This document shows, piece by piece, positions 19,371 to 31,218 of a stretch of 64,000 nt of DNA. A program made the position numbers and the translations under genes. The DNA is from Erinaceus europaeus (taxonomy: Eukaryota; Chordata; Mammalia; Eulipotyphla; Erinaceidae), in NCBI RefSeq assembly GCF_950295315.1, contig NW_026647593.1:1-64000 (forward strand). Reading direction: 5' to 3'. Under the pieces are notes generated by a model. The model did no database searches and was not told the origin of the DNA. It was given only the letters and a program-made list of their open reading frames with translations. Within the stretch, counting starts at the first letter, position 1, and every line of letters begins with the position of its first letter.

Positions 19371-21775
19371 CAATTTTTTTTTTAATATAAAAAGGAAACA
19401 TTGACAAAACCATAGGATAAGAGAGGTACAACTCCACAGAATTCCCACCGCCAGAACTCTATATCCAATTCCCTCCCAAGATAGTTTTCCTATTCTTTAA
19501 CCCTCTGATAGTATGGACCCAAGGTCATGGTGGGATGCAGAAAGTGGAAAGTCTGGCTTATGTAATTGTTTCCCCTCTGAACATTGGCATTGACAGGTTG
19601 ATCCATACTCCCAGGCTACCTACTCTTTCCCTAGTGGGGGATGGTTCTGGGGAAGGGGAGCACCAGGACACATTGGTTGTCTGTCCAGGGAAGACTGGTT
19701 GGCATCATGCTAGTTAGGGTATCTAATTCTAAATAGACACTATTTCATTATGAATTTGATATTGAACCACTGCAGACTATTGTGCACTTTTGCTTTCAGG
19801 TATATATTTTGCCCTAGTTTATGGATACATGTAAACAAATGCTCTATCTCATGGGACCTGGTCTATATCTAGGTTTTGGGAAGTTGTTAGGAAATGAACC
19901 ACCTGGAGTGGAATTAGATAATACTATGAAAGTAAAGGTCTCACTGGAGTAATGAGGCTGAAGGGTTGACATTCCATGCCTGATATCTCTGGACACAGTC
20001 TGAAGTGAAGCATGCTGAGGTGGTACTTCTTTCCTTGATTAGGTTGGGATAAGCAGGTGCAATATCATTTGGTATGAATTGAGAGAAGCATGCAGAAAAG
20101 TGAGCCTCACCCCAGAGGTTCCATTATGGGGGGGGGGGGGGTATAGTCTCCATAGAGCAAACGTGAAGTTCCTGCTGTTATAGGATTTAAGAAAGCAGTA
20201 ATAGTTATTGATATAATCACATTATTTGGAAATTGGGTTAAATTTGAAAAATCCCTTTATTATGATTTGCTGTATCATACACAACATGACCATAATTTAT
20301 GTCATTTGGCATCATATATATATCTGTGCCACTGGTTGCTTCTGTTCTCCCTGGTCTAAATTTTTAAGAGAGTCCACATATCAAAGACTCAACCTATGTA
20401 TTAAAAAGACACAGTGCATTAAAAAGTTTGAGACAATCAATCAATTTCCCCTCATATTAGTTAAATAGTGATTTTTATTACTACAAATTAATGAGTGTAC
20501 ATAAACACCATTCCCACTACCAAGAAATTGTGTCTCATCTCATCCCCCCACCCTGTGAAGCCAAACATTCACCCTCACCCTCAACCCAGGGTTTTACCTT
20601 GGTTCCCTACTACAAATTCTGTCAAATCCTGCTTTGAGTTTTCCTTTCTCAACTTCTGTTTATGAGTGGGATCATCTCCTACTGGTTTTTATCTTTCTGA
20701 TTTAGCTCACTTAAGATTATTACTTCTAGCTTCATCCAAGATGGGTCAGAGAAGGTGGGTTCATTGTTCTTAATAGCTGCATAGTACTCCATTGTGTATA
20801 TATACCACAGCTTTCTCAGTCACTTATCTGTTGTTGGGCACCTGGGTTACTTCCAGGTTTTAGCTATTACAAATTGTGCTGCTATGAACATAGGTTGACA
20901 TATATCTTTTTGGTTGGGTGTTATGGAGTCCTTGGGGTATATCCCTAGCAGAGGAATTACTGGGTCATATATGGAAAGTCCATGTCTAACCTTGTGAGAG
21001 TTCTCCAGACTGCTCTCCACAAAGGCTGGACCAGATTACATTCCCACCAGCAGTACAGAAGGGTTCTGCTGTCCCCATAGTCTTCAACATTTTTCGTTGC
21101 TGTCCTTTTTGATGTATGCCATTCTCACTGGGGTGAGGTGGTATCTCAATACTGTCTTTATTTGCATTTCTCTGACAATCAGTGACCTGGAGCAGTTTTT
21201 CATATGTTTGTCAGCCTTTTGGATCTCTTCTGTAGTGAATGTTCTGTTCATATCCTCTGCTCATTTTTGGATGGGGTCATTCGCTTTTTTTGTTGCTAAG
21301 TTTTCTGAGCTTTTTGTATATTTTGGTTATTAGTCTCTTGTCTGATGTAATGCATGTGAAGATCTTCTCCCATGAGACCCCATCCTAAGAGGTGTCTCTT
21401 TGTTTTTGTGATGGTTTCTTTGGCTGTTCAGAAGCTTTTAAATTTGATGTAGTCCCAATGATTTGTTTCTGTTTTAATGTTCATTTAATTGTGTTTGTAT
21501 AATCAAAGATGTTCTTGAGGTTTAGGTGGGAAAGTATTCCACCAATGTTTTTCTCTAAGTATTTGATTGTTTCCAGTCTAACACTCAGGTATTTGATTGA
21601 TTTGGGGTTGACTTTAGTTTCTGGTGAGATAAAGTGGTTCAGTTTCATTCTTCTGCATGTTTCAACCCAGTTTTCCCAGCACCATTTATTGAAGCGAATT
21701 TCCTTTCTCCTTGTAATACTTTGGGCCTCCTTATCAAAGGTTCGATGCCTATAGGTATCGATGCTCTACTCAACT
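19371..21775 (-). mobile_element. LINE-1 copy D, 5'-truncated
   Basis: On the minus strand the 3' end is the poly-T at 19371-19384 (an A tail in the element), followed by the family's 3' UTR to about 20640. The ORF2 stop equivalent is TGA at 20651-20649, and ORF2 continues to about 21770, where the copy is truncated. The Cys-rich region lies around 21040-21120. A G run occupies 20128-20142. There are several stops and no coding potential. Confidence 0.85.
20649..21770 (-). pseudogene. LINE-1 ORF2 C-terminal fragment (copy D)
   Basis: This matches the copy F ORF2 segment 42020-43109 when read on the minus strand. It includes the conserved PTTDEWL-like and MEYYAAI-like stretches near 20820-20760 and ends at the same stop. 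It lacks endonuclease and RT domains because of truncation, and carries stops. Confidence 0.8.
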
Positions 21776-22510
21776 TTATGTGTAAATACTAGGAATAGGA
21801 TTCCCAGTTTGTAGCCTGGTTATATTAAATTATGAAAGATGTTCTCTTTTGGTATTGGTGATTCTCATTTTGTCATAGCTCATCAACATGAGAACTTGAA
21901 TTTCAATCCAAAGGAAATTTATAATCTTTACTACATGTGTAGTAGTTTATCATATATAGGGAGGGAGTACACGTATAGAAAGGGGAAATAAGGTGAAACT
22001 TGAACTGGGTGTGGTGTACTGTACCAAAGCAAAGATCTCCATGTAAGTAAGAGAAGGACAGAAGGAATTCAGAGGGTTTTAGGGCACTGATGCAAGATTA
22101 TGCAAAAACAACTAAATTAGGGCGAGAATAATTTTCAAATAAAGATATTCTCAAAAGAGGTTAAAGACATTATAAGTTTGAAGAGAGATAATTAGGGGGA
22201 TGTGTACTTAGTGGAGGCCAGTACAATTATGAGTTCACTCTCCAAATCTCTCTTCTCTGTTCCTTTCCAACCCTGTTACTCATTATTGTCCCACCTTAGA
22301 AAAGTTAGGAGTCACCCATGTCCTCTCACTGCGTCTTTAGAAAGCTGATAGGGCCTCCTTTCCCTACATTAGAGAGTTAGTTCATGGGAAAGGTGGGAGG
22401 GAGGGGGCTGGTGGGTTGGTGGTGAAGCTCATCAACTCAGACCACTGACCACATTTCTAGGGTCAAATTCTGACTCCATCTCTGGTTATTCTAGTGACCT
22501 CAAATAAATT
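21776..22510. other. Spacer between LINE-1 copies D and E, with an old LINE-1 3' fragment
   Basis: Positions about 21985-22145 resemble the 3' UTR of copy C: TTGAACTGGGTGTGGTGTACTG versus TTGTACTGGGTTGGGTGCATTA, then ACCAAAG(C/T)AAAG. The rest is unassigned. Confidence 0.5.
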
Positions 22511-24388
22511 ACTTTTCTTTTTTATTTTTTTTTATTTATAAAAAGGAAACATTGACAAAACAATAGGATAAGAGGGATACAACTTTGAACAGTTCCAACC
22601 ACCAGACCTCCATATAACAACCCCTCCCCTGATAGCTTTCTTACTCTTTAAACCTCTGGGAGTATGGACCCAAGATCATTGTGGGATGCAGGAGGTTGAA
22701 GGTCTGGCTTCTGTAATTGCTTCCCCACTGAACATGGGCTTTAACAGGTTGATCCATAAACCAGCCTGTCTCTCTCTTTCCGTATCAGGGAAGGGCCCTG
22801 GGGAAACAGAGCTCCAAGGCACATAGGTGGGGTTGTCTGTCCAGGGAAGTCTGGTCCCATCCTGATAGCATCTGGAACCTGGAGACTGAAAAGAGAGTTA
22901 TTATACAAAGCCAAACAAAATGTTGGACAATCATGGACCTAACAGCTGGAGTAGTGCAGGTGAAGCATTGGGGGATGGGGGGTTCTCCATTTTGTGGATA
23001 GATAGTAGGCATATTGTAGTTATATTTCAAAGGGCCTGTAGCTATACTAGTATTGTTTTTGTTTGTTTGTTTTGCCTGAAACTGAAATCTGATATCCAGG
23101 TGAACCCTAGTTATTGTCTGGGGAAATAATGTTATGGTTGGGAAAAGGACCAGAAAGTTGGATAAGAGAAAAGAGAGTAGCTCCCTAATATGGGAAAGGA
23201 GTATAAATATTACTGTAAACCCCATCAATTTGATGTGATCTGGGGCCCATAATTAGCTTAGGAGCCTGCGTGATCTCTACATTCCTCTATATGTGAGCTC
23301 ACATTCTGTGGTCATGAGTAGGAACATTCTGTGCTGCCCCAGTATCGACCCATCTTCCTCAGGTGTATCATAGAGTATGTTGTCCATCCTCCCTTCAGAG
23401 GATGGTACATTCTCTACCACTGTTGATCCAGGTTGAGGGCAAGGTCCTCTGGGGGCCAACAAAGAGGTCTATTATGTTGTTCCTAATATAGATGACCAGA
23501 AACAGTGGAGAGAGGGACTATTTTGATGTCTAGGCCCATTAAGTCTGTTTGGGAGACTCAGGACTCCCCAATTAGGGCCCTAGCTGGTGGAATGTCCTGA
23601 TAGTGACATAGGATTCATCGTTAAAGTGTGCCTGTCTCTTGCCCTTATTCAGTTTTTGCAGTCCTTACTTTGCTAGAGTTAGCTTTGGAGTGAGTGAGAG
23701 AACTGTAATAAGAAGTAGGTGAGGAGGGTATCTAAGTCTAAGGGGACACTATTTCATTATGAACTTGATACTGACTCACTAAAGACTATTGTGTATTTTT
23801 GCTATCAGGTATATATTTTGCCCTAATTTATAGATACATGTGAACATATGCTCTATTTTATGCGCCCTGGCCTATATCTAGGTTTTGGGACTTTCTTAGG
23901 AAGTGAACATCCTGGAATGCAGTTAGAGACTACCATGAAAGGAAAGGTCTCACCTGAATGATGAGGGTGAAGTGTTAGCAATCCATTCCTGATGTCTATG
24001 TTCACAGTCTGAGGTGAAGCATGCTGTGATGGTACTTGTTGCATTGATTAGGTTGGAATCAGTGGATGCAATATCATTTGGCCTGTCTTGAGAGAAGCAT
24101 GCAGGGAAGTGAGCCTCACCCCAGAGGTTCCAGGATTGGGAGAAACATAGGCTCTATAGACAAAGCAGGAGATTCCTGGTTTCTTAGGGTTAAGAAGACA
24201 ATAGCTAGTTATAGCTATAGTCACAGAGTTTGGCAATTGGGTTAACTTTGAAGAATCCCTTTGTTAGGATTTGCTGTATAATACACACCCTCACCATATT
24301 TCATGTCCTTTGACATTATTTGAATATAGCTATGCCACCAGTTGCTTTTGTTCTCCCTGGACTAAGCTCTTAAGAGAGTCAACATATC

Positions 24389-24676
24389 TGGGAGTCGGGC
24401 TGTAGCGCAGCGGGTTAAGCGCAGGTGGCGCAAAGCACAAGGACCGGCATAAGGATCCCGGTTTGAACCCCGGCTCCCCACCTGCAGGGGAGTCGCTTCA
24501 CAGGTGGTGAAGCAGGTCTGCAGGTGTCTGTCTTTCTCTCCCCCTCTCTGTCTTCCCCTCCTCTCTCCATTTCTCTCTGTCCTATCCAACAACGACAACA
24601 ACAATAATAACTACAACAATAAAACAACAAGGGCAACAAAAGGGAATAAATAAATAAAATAAATATTTAAAAAAAA
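24389..24676 (+). mobile_element. tRNA-derived SINE (family A), complete and well preserved
   Basis: It begins GGGAGTCGGGCTGTAGCGCA and has an A box around GTAGCGCAGCGG, a B box GGTTTGAACCCC, a CT-rich middle and an AAT-rich tail. The 17-bp duplication AAGAGAGTCAACATATC occurs at 24372-24388 and 24677-24693 without a mismatch. It was inserted into the 3' UTR of LINE-1 copy E in the opposite direction and is younger than that copy. This is the copy closest to the family consensus in the window. Confidence 0.95.
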
Positions 24677-24847
24677 AAGAGAGTCAACATATCAAAGACT
24701 CAGCTTATGTATTAAAAAGACATAGTATGTGCTTTAAAAACTTTGGGATATTCAATTTCCCCCCTCATATTTATTAAATAGTAATTTATATAAATACAAA
24801 TTGATAGGAGTGTACATAAACACCATTTCCACCACCAAAAGTCTGTG

Positions 24848-27654
24848 TCAGTTTATTTCTTCTGCATGTTTTCAACCCACTTTTCCCAGCACCATTTATT
24901 GAAGAAAACCTTTTTCCTCCATTTAATACTTTGGGCCCCCTTATCAAAGATTAGATTTCCATAGGTGTGAGTGTTTCGTTCTGGGCTTTCAATTCTGTTC
25001 CACTGGTCTGTGTGCCTTTTTTTGTTCCAGTACTAGGCTATTTTGATGATGATGGCCTTATAATATAGTTTGAGATCTGGGAGTGTGATGCCTCCATTTC
25101 TGTTTCTTTCCCTCAAGATTGTTTTGACAATTCTAGGTGTTTTCTGGTTCCAGATAAATGATTGTAGTTTTTGTTCTATTATATTAAATAATCTTGGTGG
25201 GACGTTGATGGGTATCATGTTAAATGGCTCTGTGGAGAATATTCATTTTGATGATGTTTACTCTTCCAATCCATGAGCATGGGATGTCTTTCCACTTCTT
25301 GGTATCAGTTTCCATTTCCTTGAATAGTGACTCATAGTTTTCAGTATACACTTCTTTCACTTCTTTGGTCAGCTTTACTCCTAGGTATTTTATCGATTTT
25401 GATACAACAGTGAATGGGAGTGATTTCTGGATGTCTTCTTCAGATTTAGTGTTTGCATAGAGAAATGCCACTAATTTTTGTACATTGATTTTGTAGCCTG
25501 ACACCTTGCTATATTGCCTAAAAACATCCAGTAGTTTTCTGCTGTATTATTTAGGTTTTTCTATGTATACTATCATATCATCTACAAATAGTGAGAGCTT
25601 GACTTCTTCCCTTCCAATCTATATTCCTTTGATTTCTTTCTCTTTCCTGATTGCTATGGCAAGAACTTCCAACACTATGTTGAAGAGTAATGGTGATAGT
25701 GGTCAGCCCTGTCTAGCCACCAATTTGAGGGTGAATGCTTTCACCTTCTGTCCATTGAGTATGATGTTGCCTGTATATTTGCTATATATATGGACTCCAC
25801 CAGCTTGAGGATTTTCCCATCTGTTTCCATTTTTGTAGTGTTTTGTGCATGAATGGGTGTTGGATTTGTCAAAGGCTTTCTCTGTATCAATTGAGATAAT
25901 CATGTGGTTTTTGGTTTTGCTTTTTATTGATGTGGTGAATGACATTGATTGACTTACATATGTTAAGCCAGCCTTGCATTCTTGGAATAATTCCCACTTG
26001 GTGATGATGAACAATCTTTTTGATATACTGCTGAATCCAGTTGGCCTGGATCTTTAGTATTTTGGCATCTATGTTGATTAGAGATATTGGTCTATAGTTT
26101 TCCTTTTTTTGTTATGTCATTATCTGTTTTTGGTATCAGGATGATGTTGGCTTCATAGAAGGTGGAAGGGAGTGTTCCTGTTTCTTTGATCTTGTGGAAG
26201 AGCTTTAGAAGCATAGGTATTAACTATTATCTGAAAGTTTTGTAGAATTTGTTTGTGAATCCATCTGGTCCAGGACCTTTGTTTTGGGGGAGATTCTTAA
26301 TAACAGTTTTGATTTTGTAGTTCTTCTTGGTTCAGTTTCCGAAGGGCATATGTTTCTAGGAATTCTGCCATTTCTTCCAGATTCTCTAACTTGGTGGCAT
26401 CTAGTTCTTCATAGAAGTTTCTCATGATTTTCTGGATTGCTGTGAGGTCAGTTGTGATATCTCCTCTATCATTTACAATTCTATTAATTTGAGTCTTCTT
26501 CCTTTGTGTGTATGTGTGTGTGTGTGGCTAGGGGTTTGTCAATCTTGTTTAATTTTTCAGTGAACCAACATTTGGCTTCATTGATCTTTTGTATGGTTCT
26601 CTTATTTTTTATGTTACTTATTTCTGCTCTAGTTTTAGTGATTTCTGTCCTTATGGTTGCTTTAGGGTTCCTTTGTTCCTTTTCCCCTAGGTCTTTAAGG
26701 TGTGCAGTAAGGTAATCTATTTGACCTTTTTCTTGTTCTTTAATATGTGATTGTATGGGTATGAGTTTCCTTCTCAGTACTGCGTTAGCTGTGTCCCAAA
26801 TATTTTGATAGCTTGTGCCTTCATTTTCATTTGTTTCCAGGAAGGTTTGAATTTCTTGCTTGAGTGTCTCTCTGACCCAGTGGCTCTTAATCAGTATGTT
26901 GTTTAGTTTCTAAATTCTGTGTCTTTTAATAATTTCTGTTTGTAGTTAAATGTTAGCTTTACTCCACTGTGGTCTGAGAAGGTACTTAGGATGATTTCAA
27001 TGCTCTTGAATTTGTTGATGCTGTATTTGTGGCCTAACATGTGGTCTATTCTTGAGTATGTGTTTTGTGGACTTGAAAATAGTGTGTATTCAAGTTTTTT
27101 TTTGGGTGAAGAACTTTGAAAAAGTCTAGGAGGTCTAGTCTGTCCATCTCTTCATTTAATTCCCTTGTTTCTTTGTTGATTCTCTGCTTCATTGATCTAA
27201 GTATGAGAGTTGGGTGTTAAAGTCTTCCACTCTTATTGCATTACTATTGATGTATTTTTGTAGTTCTTTGAGTAGGTGTTTGATGTATTTATATGGTCCT
27301 TCATTGGGTGCATAGATGTTAATAATTGTTAAATCTTCTTGATTAATAGATGTTCTAATCATTATGTAATAGCCTTGCCTATATTTTATTAATTTGTTTA
27401 ATTTCCAGTCTGTTATTTGAGAGATGAGAATGGCTGTTCCTGCCCCTTTTTTGTGGTCCATTAGCCTGTATGATAATTTTCCATCCTTTATCTTTAAGTC
27501 TGTGTTTGCCTTGTTGGGTCAGGTGGGATTCTTGCAAGCAGCATATGGTTGGGTTATGTTTTCTGATCCATCCTTCCACTCTGTGCCTTTTAATGGGTGA
27601 GTTTAAGACATTGACATTTGTTGATATTATGGATTTAATGTATTGTTGTTTCAT
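24848..27654 (-). pseudogene. LINE-1 ORF2 (copy E), endonuclease and RT, 3' part deleted
   Basis: It starts at ATG 27654 with the endonuclease N-terminus (IKSIISTNVN, then CCLQESH), followed in another frame by IINIYAPNEGP. The RT domain shows MIISID near 25900 and FVDDMIVY near 25575, so both catalytic Asp codons are kept, though Val replaces the usual Ala between them. The segment [21 protein letters not shown] is open at 25504-25220. Frameshifts and stops are numerous, and the Cys-rich C-terminus is deleted. ORF2 protein would nick and reverse transcribe at the target. This copy cannot. Confidence 0.88.
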
Positions 27655-27712
27655 TATTCAACATTTTTTTATTTGCTCTGATATATTCTAAGTATTGTGG
27701 TGATGTTCTTAT

Positions 27713-28633
27713 TTATAAGAGGTCTTTTATAACTTCTTTCAGGACCAGTTTGATGATGGTTGCCTCCTTTAATTGTTGTTTGTCTAAGAAGGTTTTAATG
27801 CCTCCATCTAGCTTGACTGAAAGTCTATCAGAGTATATTACCTTTGATTGAAACCCTTTTTCATTCAGGGATTGATAGATATCTTGCCATTCTCTTCTGG
27901 CTTTTAGAGTTTGAGTGGAGAAGTATGCTGATAGTCTTATGGGTTTTCCCCTGTATGTGACTTTTTGTTTTATCTTGCAGCCTGTAGGATCCTGTCTTTA
28001 TCCTCATTTATTTTCATTGTAATTATGATCTGTCTTGTTGTCTTCAGGTCTGGGTTGATTCTGTTTTGGGACTCTCTGTGCTTCTTGAATCTTAATGTCC
28101 TTTCTGTTGCTTATGTCTGGGAAGTTATCTTTTATTATTTCCTCTAGAATGTTTACTTCCTCTTCCTCTCTTTCTTCCTCTGGCAGGCCAATGATATGAA
28201 TGTTACTTCTTTTGAGATCATCCCATATATCTCTGTTGTTCTTTTCAGTGTCTCTCAATCTCTTTTTGGACTCTTTTACCTCTTTGTTAGTTTTCTCTAG
28301 CTCATCCTCTGACTGACTAATTCTGTTTTCTGCTTCTGTTAGTCTGATTTCCCTTCCCTCAGCTTCTTTCTTCAGTTCAGTTCTAGTATTAGCTTGTTCT
28401 GCTAATTGATCTTTTAGTTCAGATAGTTCAGCTTTCAGTTCTCTGATTACCTCAAAGCAGCTAGTATTTTCCTCAAGGGTCTCATCTGTTGTTTCCCTAA
28501 TTCTGATAGCCCTTTCCTCCATAGCTGTCTTCATTTCTGTGATTATTAAGTTTACTGTTGCTTACATACTTTTCTTATCTATGGTTAATTCTGACTGTTT
28601 CGGAGTTTCTTCCGTGATCTTGTCTTGATTCAT
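27713..28633 (-). pseudogene. LINE-1 ORF1 (copy E)
   Basis: The start ATG is at 28633-28631 and the stop at 27715-27713, about 307 codons, close to copies F and I. A TAA lies about 23 codons in, near 28565. The frame is then open from 28534 to 28004, where a heptad-like coiled coil (ELSELKDQLAEQ, EDELEKTNKEVKE) is followed by the RNA-binding fold start NIHIIGLPEEEREE. Further downstream a shift leads to the C-terminal domain near 27950-27713. ORF1 protein is the trimeric RNA chaperone of LINE-1. Confidence 0.88.
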
Positions 28634-29320
28634 TGTGGTTGCAGTTTTATTTGCTCTTCAACTAACCTTTTTTTTTATTGATGTGTATTTTTATTTTTAT
28701 GTTCTATTGTTCTTTAGCTGTTGTGTTTTGAGTACAAGCCAGCCTAAAAACCTTTATGATAAATGCAGTCACCAACCTCAGAAATTACAACCATAGTAAC
28801 TGAAGCAAGGACTGATGTAGTTTGACCAATACCATTTAGCCAAACAACACCTCAGGTGCAAGAAAAAATAGCAACCAAATCTAAATGAATGAGAAAGAGA
28901 AAGATAAAAAGGGAAAGCAAGAATAGACAGTTATACAAATCTACTGTCCACTGTAAATTCTTTGGATAGCAAGATGAGTAAGGGAAGTAGAGTGAGAGAC
29001 AAACATAGAGAGTACACTCTGAGTCAGATTTGTTCCCCCAAAATAATTCACAAGGGAGTATCAATGAATTCAGAAAGCAGAAGGAGGAAGAAAGAAAAGA
29101 AGATAAGAACAAGTAAAAAAAAAAAAAAAAAAAGAGCTGTGAAAGGAAAGGTATATATATTTTTGTTTTAATTGCTAGGAGGAAGAAAAAAGGGGACAGT
29201 GGATGGAAGAGATAGAATGATACAAGTTCTCTCACAATGGACAGGACAGCCAGTCACCTAGTCATGGAAAAAAACAATAACAGTTAATTTTGGTCAACCT
29301 TTGGAAGGAAGGGGGAGAGG

Positions 29321-29389
<69 letters not shown>

Positions 29390-29945
29390 TATTATAGTAA
29401 TAATAAAATAAAATAAAATAGAGTATAAAATCCTAACAGTCAGTTTGCAGCTTGGCGGGCTCAGGATTAGCTCAGACAGCCTGAGAAAAGACTGCCAATT
29501 GTAAAAAAACAAAAACAAAACAAAACAAACAAACAAAAAACTCCAGGTATTCTTTTCCAGGCAGGGGGGAGGCTCTGACTGGTCAGATATTTTGTTACTC
29601 AACTAGAGCTCTTAGAAAAAAAAGAGAGAGAGAGAAGGAAATCAAATAGGAAAAAATTTGGAATGACAACCCTGTTGAGTCAGGAATCTTAGTAAAGAGC
29701 TCAGTGAGGAGTCTGCTAGTAGCAGCTCTCCATCCCTGGGGTCTGGTTTTGGGGTGGGGAGTGTGCTTCAGGAAAAATCAGAAGATTTCCTTTCTTTTTC
29801 CTCAATTTTCTAACCCAAGATTGAGGTACAGTCACCTTCTTGGTATCACACTATTCACCGTCCTGATCCTGCTGACAGTGTAATACCCTACCTTATCCAG
29901 CAGCAGTTGTCGGAGATCAGCCCAGCAGCTGCCTTCAAGTTGTTT
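28634..29945 (-). promoter_or_regulatory. LINE-1 5' UTR and internal promoter region (copy E)
   Basis: This aligns on the minus strand with the 5' UTR of copy I (49829-51271), for example at GACAAAATATCTGACCA versus the same at 50200, and at TTTCTCAGGCTGTCTGAG. It includes a poly-A run at 29115-29134 and a CA/TA microsatellite. The outermost part, near 29945, resembles GGCAGCTGCTGG in copy I. Confidence 0.7.
29317..29391. repeat. (CA)n followed by (TA)n microsatellite
   Basis: About 20 CA units run directly into about 16 TA units with one G. It lies inside the LINE-1 copy E 5' UTR; copy I has only a short AT-rich stretch at the same place (50380-50400). Confidence 0.92.
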
Positions 29946-30560
29946 CCACCCCCAAATGACTTTTCTATGTCTGCTCCTGTCATTTATAGACTTATCAAAG
30001 TACTTGTTCACTGGGTTAACTCAAATATTGCCAGAGGCAATACAGGAAAAATGCTCACCCCAAGCAATGTACATAGACTCTTAACTAATATTGACTGAAT
30101 CTTTTTTACTGTTACTATTGATAGACAACCCAGAATCACCACCACTACCTATCCTGGTTGGTCTTTGTGGATATTGATTTAGCACACAGATATCCCTTAG
30201 GAAGAAGCTGTAATACCCACTTCACAGTCTCCACAGCTATAACTTGTAGCTGAGAGAGTTAATGGCCAAGTTACTGGTGCTATGGTCTTGAGATGAACCC
30301 ACTGACAAGAAAAGAAATGTCAGACTTTGGGCCCAGATCAAGTAAAGCTCTAAATAATTAGTATACTCCCCATTCCTGCATACACTACTTATTACCCTCA
30401 GGTACAAACACTGACAAACAAAATTGTAGATTTGCACAGACTGAAGACAGGCACCATACAAGGTGATGGGTACACCCCATGTGTGAATGGACAGAAACTG
30501 ATGAAGCAGGAGAGGGAGGCTGTGTCTACTAGTGCTACTGAACATATAGAATCACACACA
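29946..30560. other. Unassigned intergenic sequence
   Basis: I see no repeat family and no convincing open frame here. Confidence 0.4.
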
Positions 30561-30564
30561 AAAT

Positions 30565-30765
30565 GGGCTGGGTGGTAGTATACCTAGTTGAGAACACACT
30601 GCAATGCAAAAGGACCCCAGTTTAAGCCTTTCCTGTGTGAAGGAAGTTTCAGAAGTAGTGGAACAGTGCCATAGCTGTGTTTCTTTTTTTTTCTCTCTCA
30701 CTCCCCTATTCTCTGAATTCCTCTCAGTCTCATCAAATGAATGAATGAATGATTTTTTTAAATAA
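30565..30765 (+). mobile_element. tRNA-derived SINE, older type, with (CA)n tail
   Basis: A head GGGCTGGGTGGTAGTATACC, a B-box-like CCCAGTTTAAGCC, a GTGGAACAGTG block, a CT-rich stretch and a short AATG repeat. A (CA)n microsatellite follows at 30766-30823. Confidence 0.65.
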
Positions 30766-30778
30766 CACACACACCACA

Positions 30779-30823
<45 letters not shown>
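30766..30823. repeat. (CA)n microsatellite
   Basis: About 28 CA units with one ACC interruption near 30775. It sits at the 3' end of a SINE, a common place for microsatellite birth. Confidence 0.92.
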
Positions 30824-30824
<1 letters not shown>

Positions 30825-30855
30825 TCAGAATAACTGAGCTCTAGCACAGACTTCT

Positions 30856-31209
30856 ATTATTTATTTTTTCCCTCCAGGGTTATTGCTGGGCTCAGTGCCT
30901 GCACCATGAATCCACAGCACCTGGAGGCCATTTCTCCCCCTTTTTGTTTCCTTTGTTGTTGTAGTTTCGTTGTGGTTATTATTATTGCCATTGTTGATGT
31001 TGTTCGTCATTGGATAGGACAGAGAGAAATGGAGAGAGAAGGGGAAGACAAAGAGGGGAGAGAAAGATAGACACCTGCAGACCTGCTTCACCGCCTGTGA
31101 AGTGACTCCCCTGCAGGTGGGGAGCCGGGGGCTTGAACCGGGATCCTTATGCCAGTCCCTGAGCTTTGTGCCACATGCGCTTAACCCACTGTGCCACCAT
31201 CCAACCCCC
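30856..31209 (-). mobile_element. tRNA-derived SINE (family A), long variant
   Basis: A minus-strand copy of about 354 bp. The tRNA-like head is at the right end (31209) and the B box is visible as GGTTCAAGCCCC near 31130. Beyond the usual ATCCAAYGAC and AAC tail it extends with a block (CAATAACCCTGGAGG at 30895-30875 on its own strand) that family A copies at 24389 and 47333 lack. The 9-bp duplication CAGACTTCT lies at 30847-30855 and 31210-31218. Confidence 0.88.
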
Positions 31210-31218
31210 CAGACTTCT

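Larger units (their letters stand above)
22511..29945 (-). mobile_element. LINE-1 copy E, near full length with internal deletion
   Basis: On the minus strand it has a 5' UTR (29945-28634), ORF1 (28633-27713), ORF2 (27654-24848) and a long 3' UTR (24847-22530) ending in an A tail (poly-T at 22511-22545). The ORF2 to 3' UTR join at about 24847 skips roughly 1.1 kb that copy D keeps (20530-21640), so the Cys-rich C-terminal part of ORF2 is gone. A family A SINE sits in the 3' UTR (24389-24676). The 3' UTR is about 2 kb without the SINE, very long for a mammalian LINE-1. The 5' edge is set by similarity to copy I at 49829 and is approximate. Confidence 0.85.

Noticed and set aside
24389..24676. 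The tRNA-like head of the SINE considered as a genuine tRNA gene
   Set aside because: It has pol III boxes but no complete cloverleaf, it continues into a SINE body with tail, and target duplications surround it.
19371..29945. Copies D and E considered as one long LINE-1
   Set aside because: Each has its own 3' end with A tail and its own ORF2 segment, and unrelated sequence lies between them.
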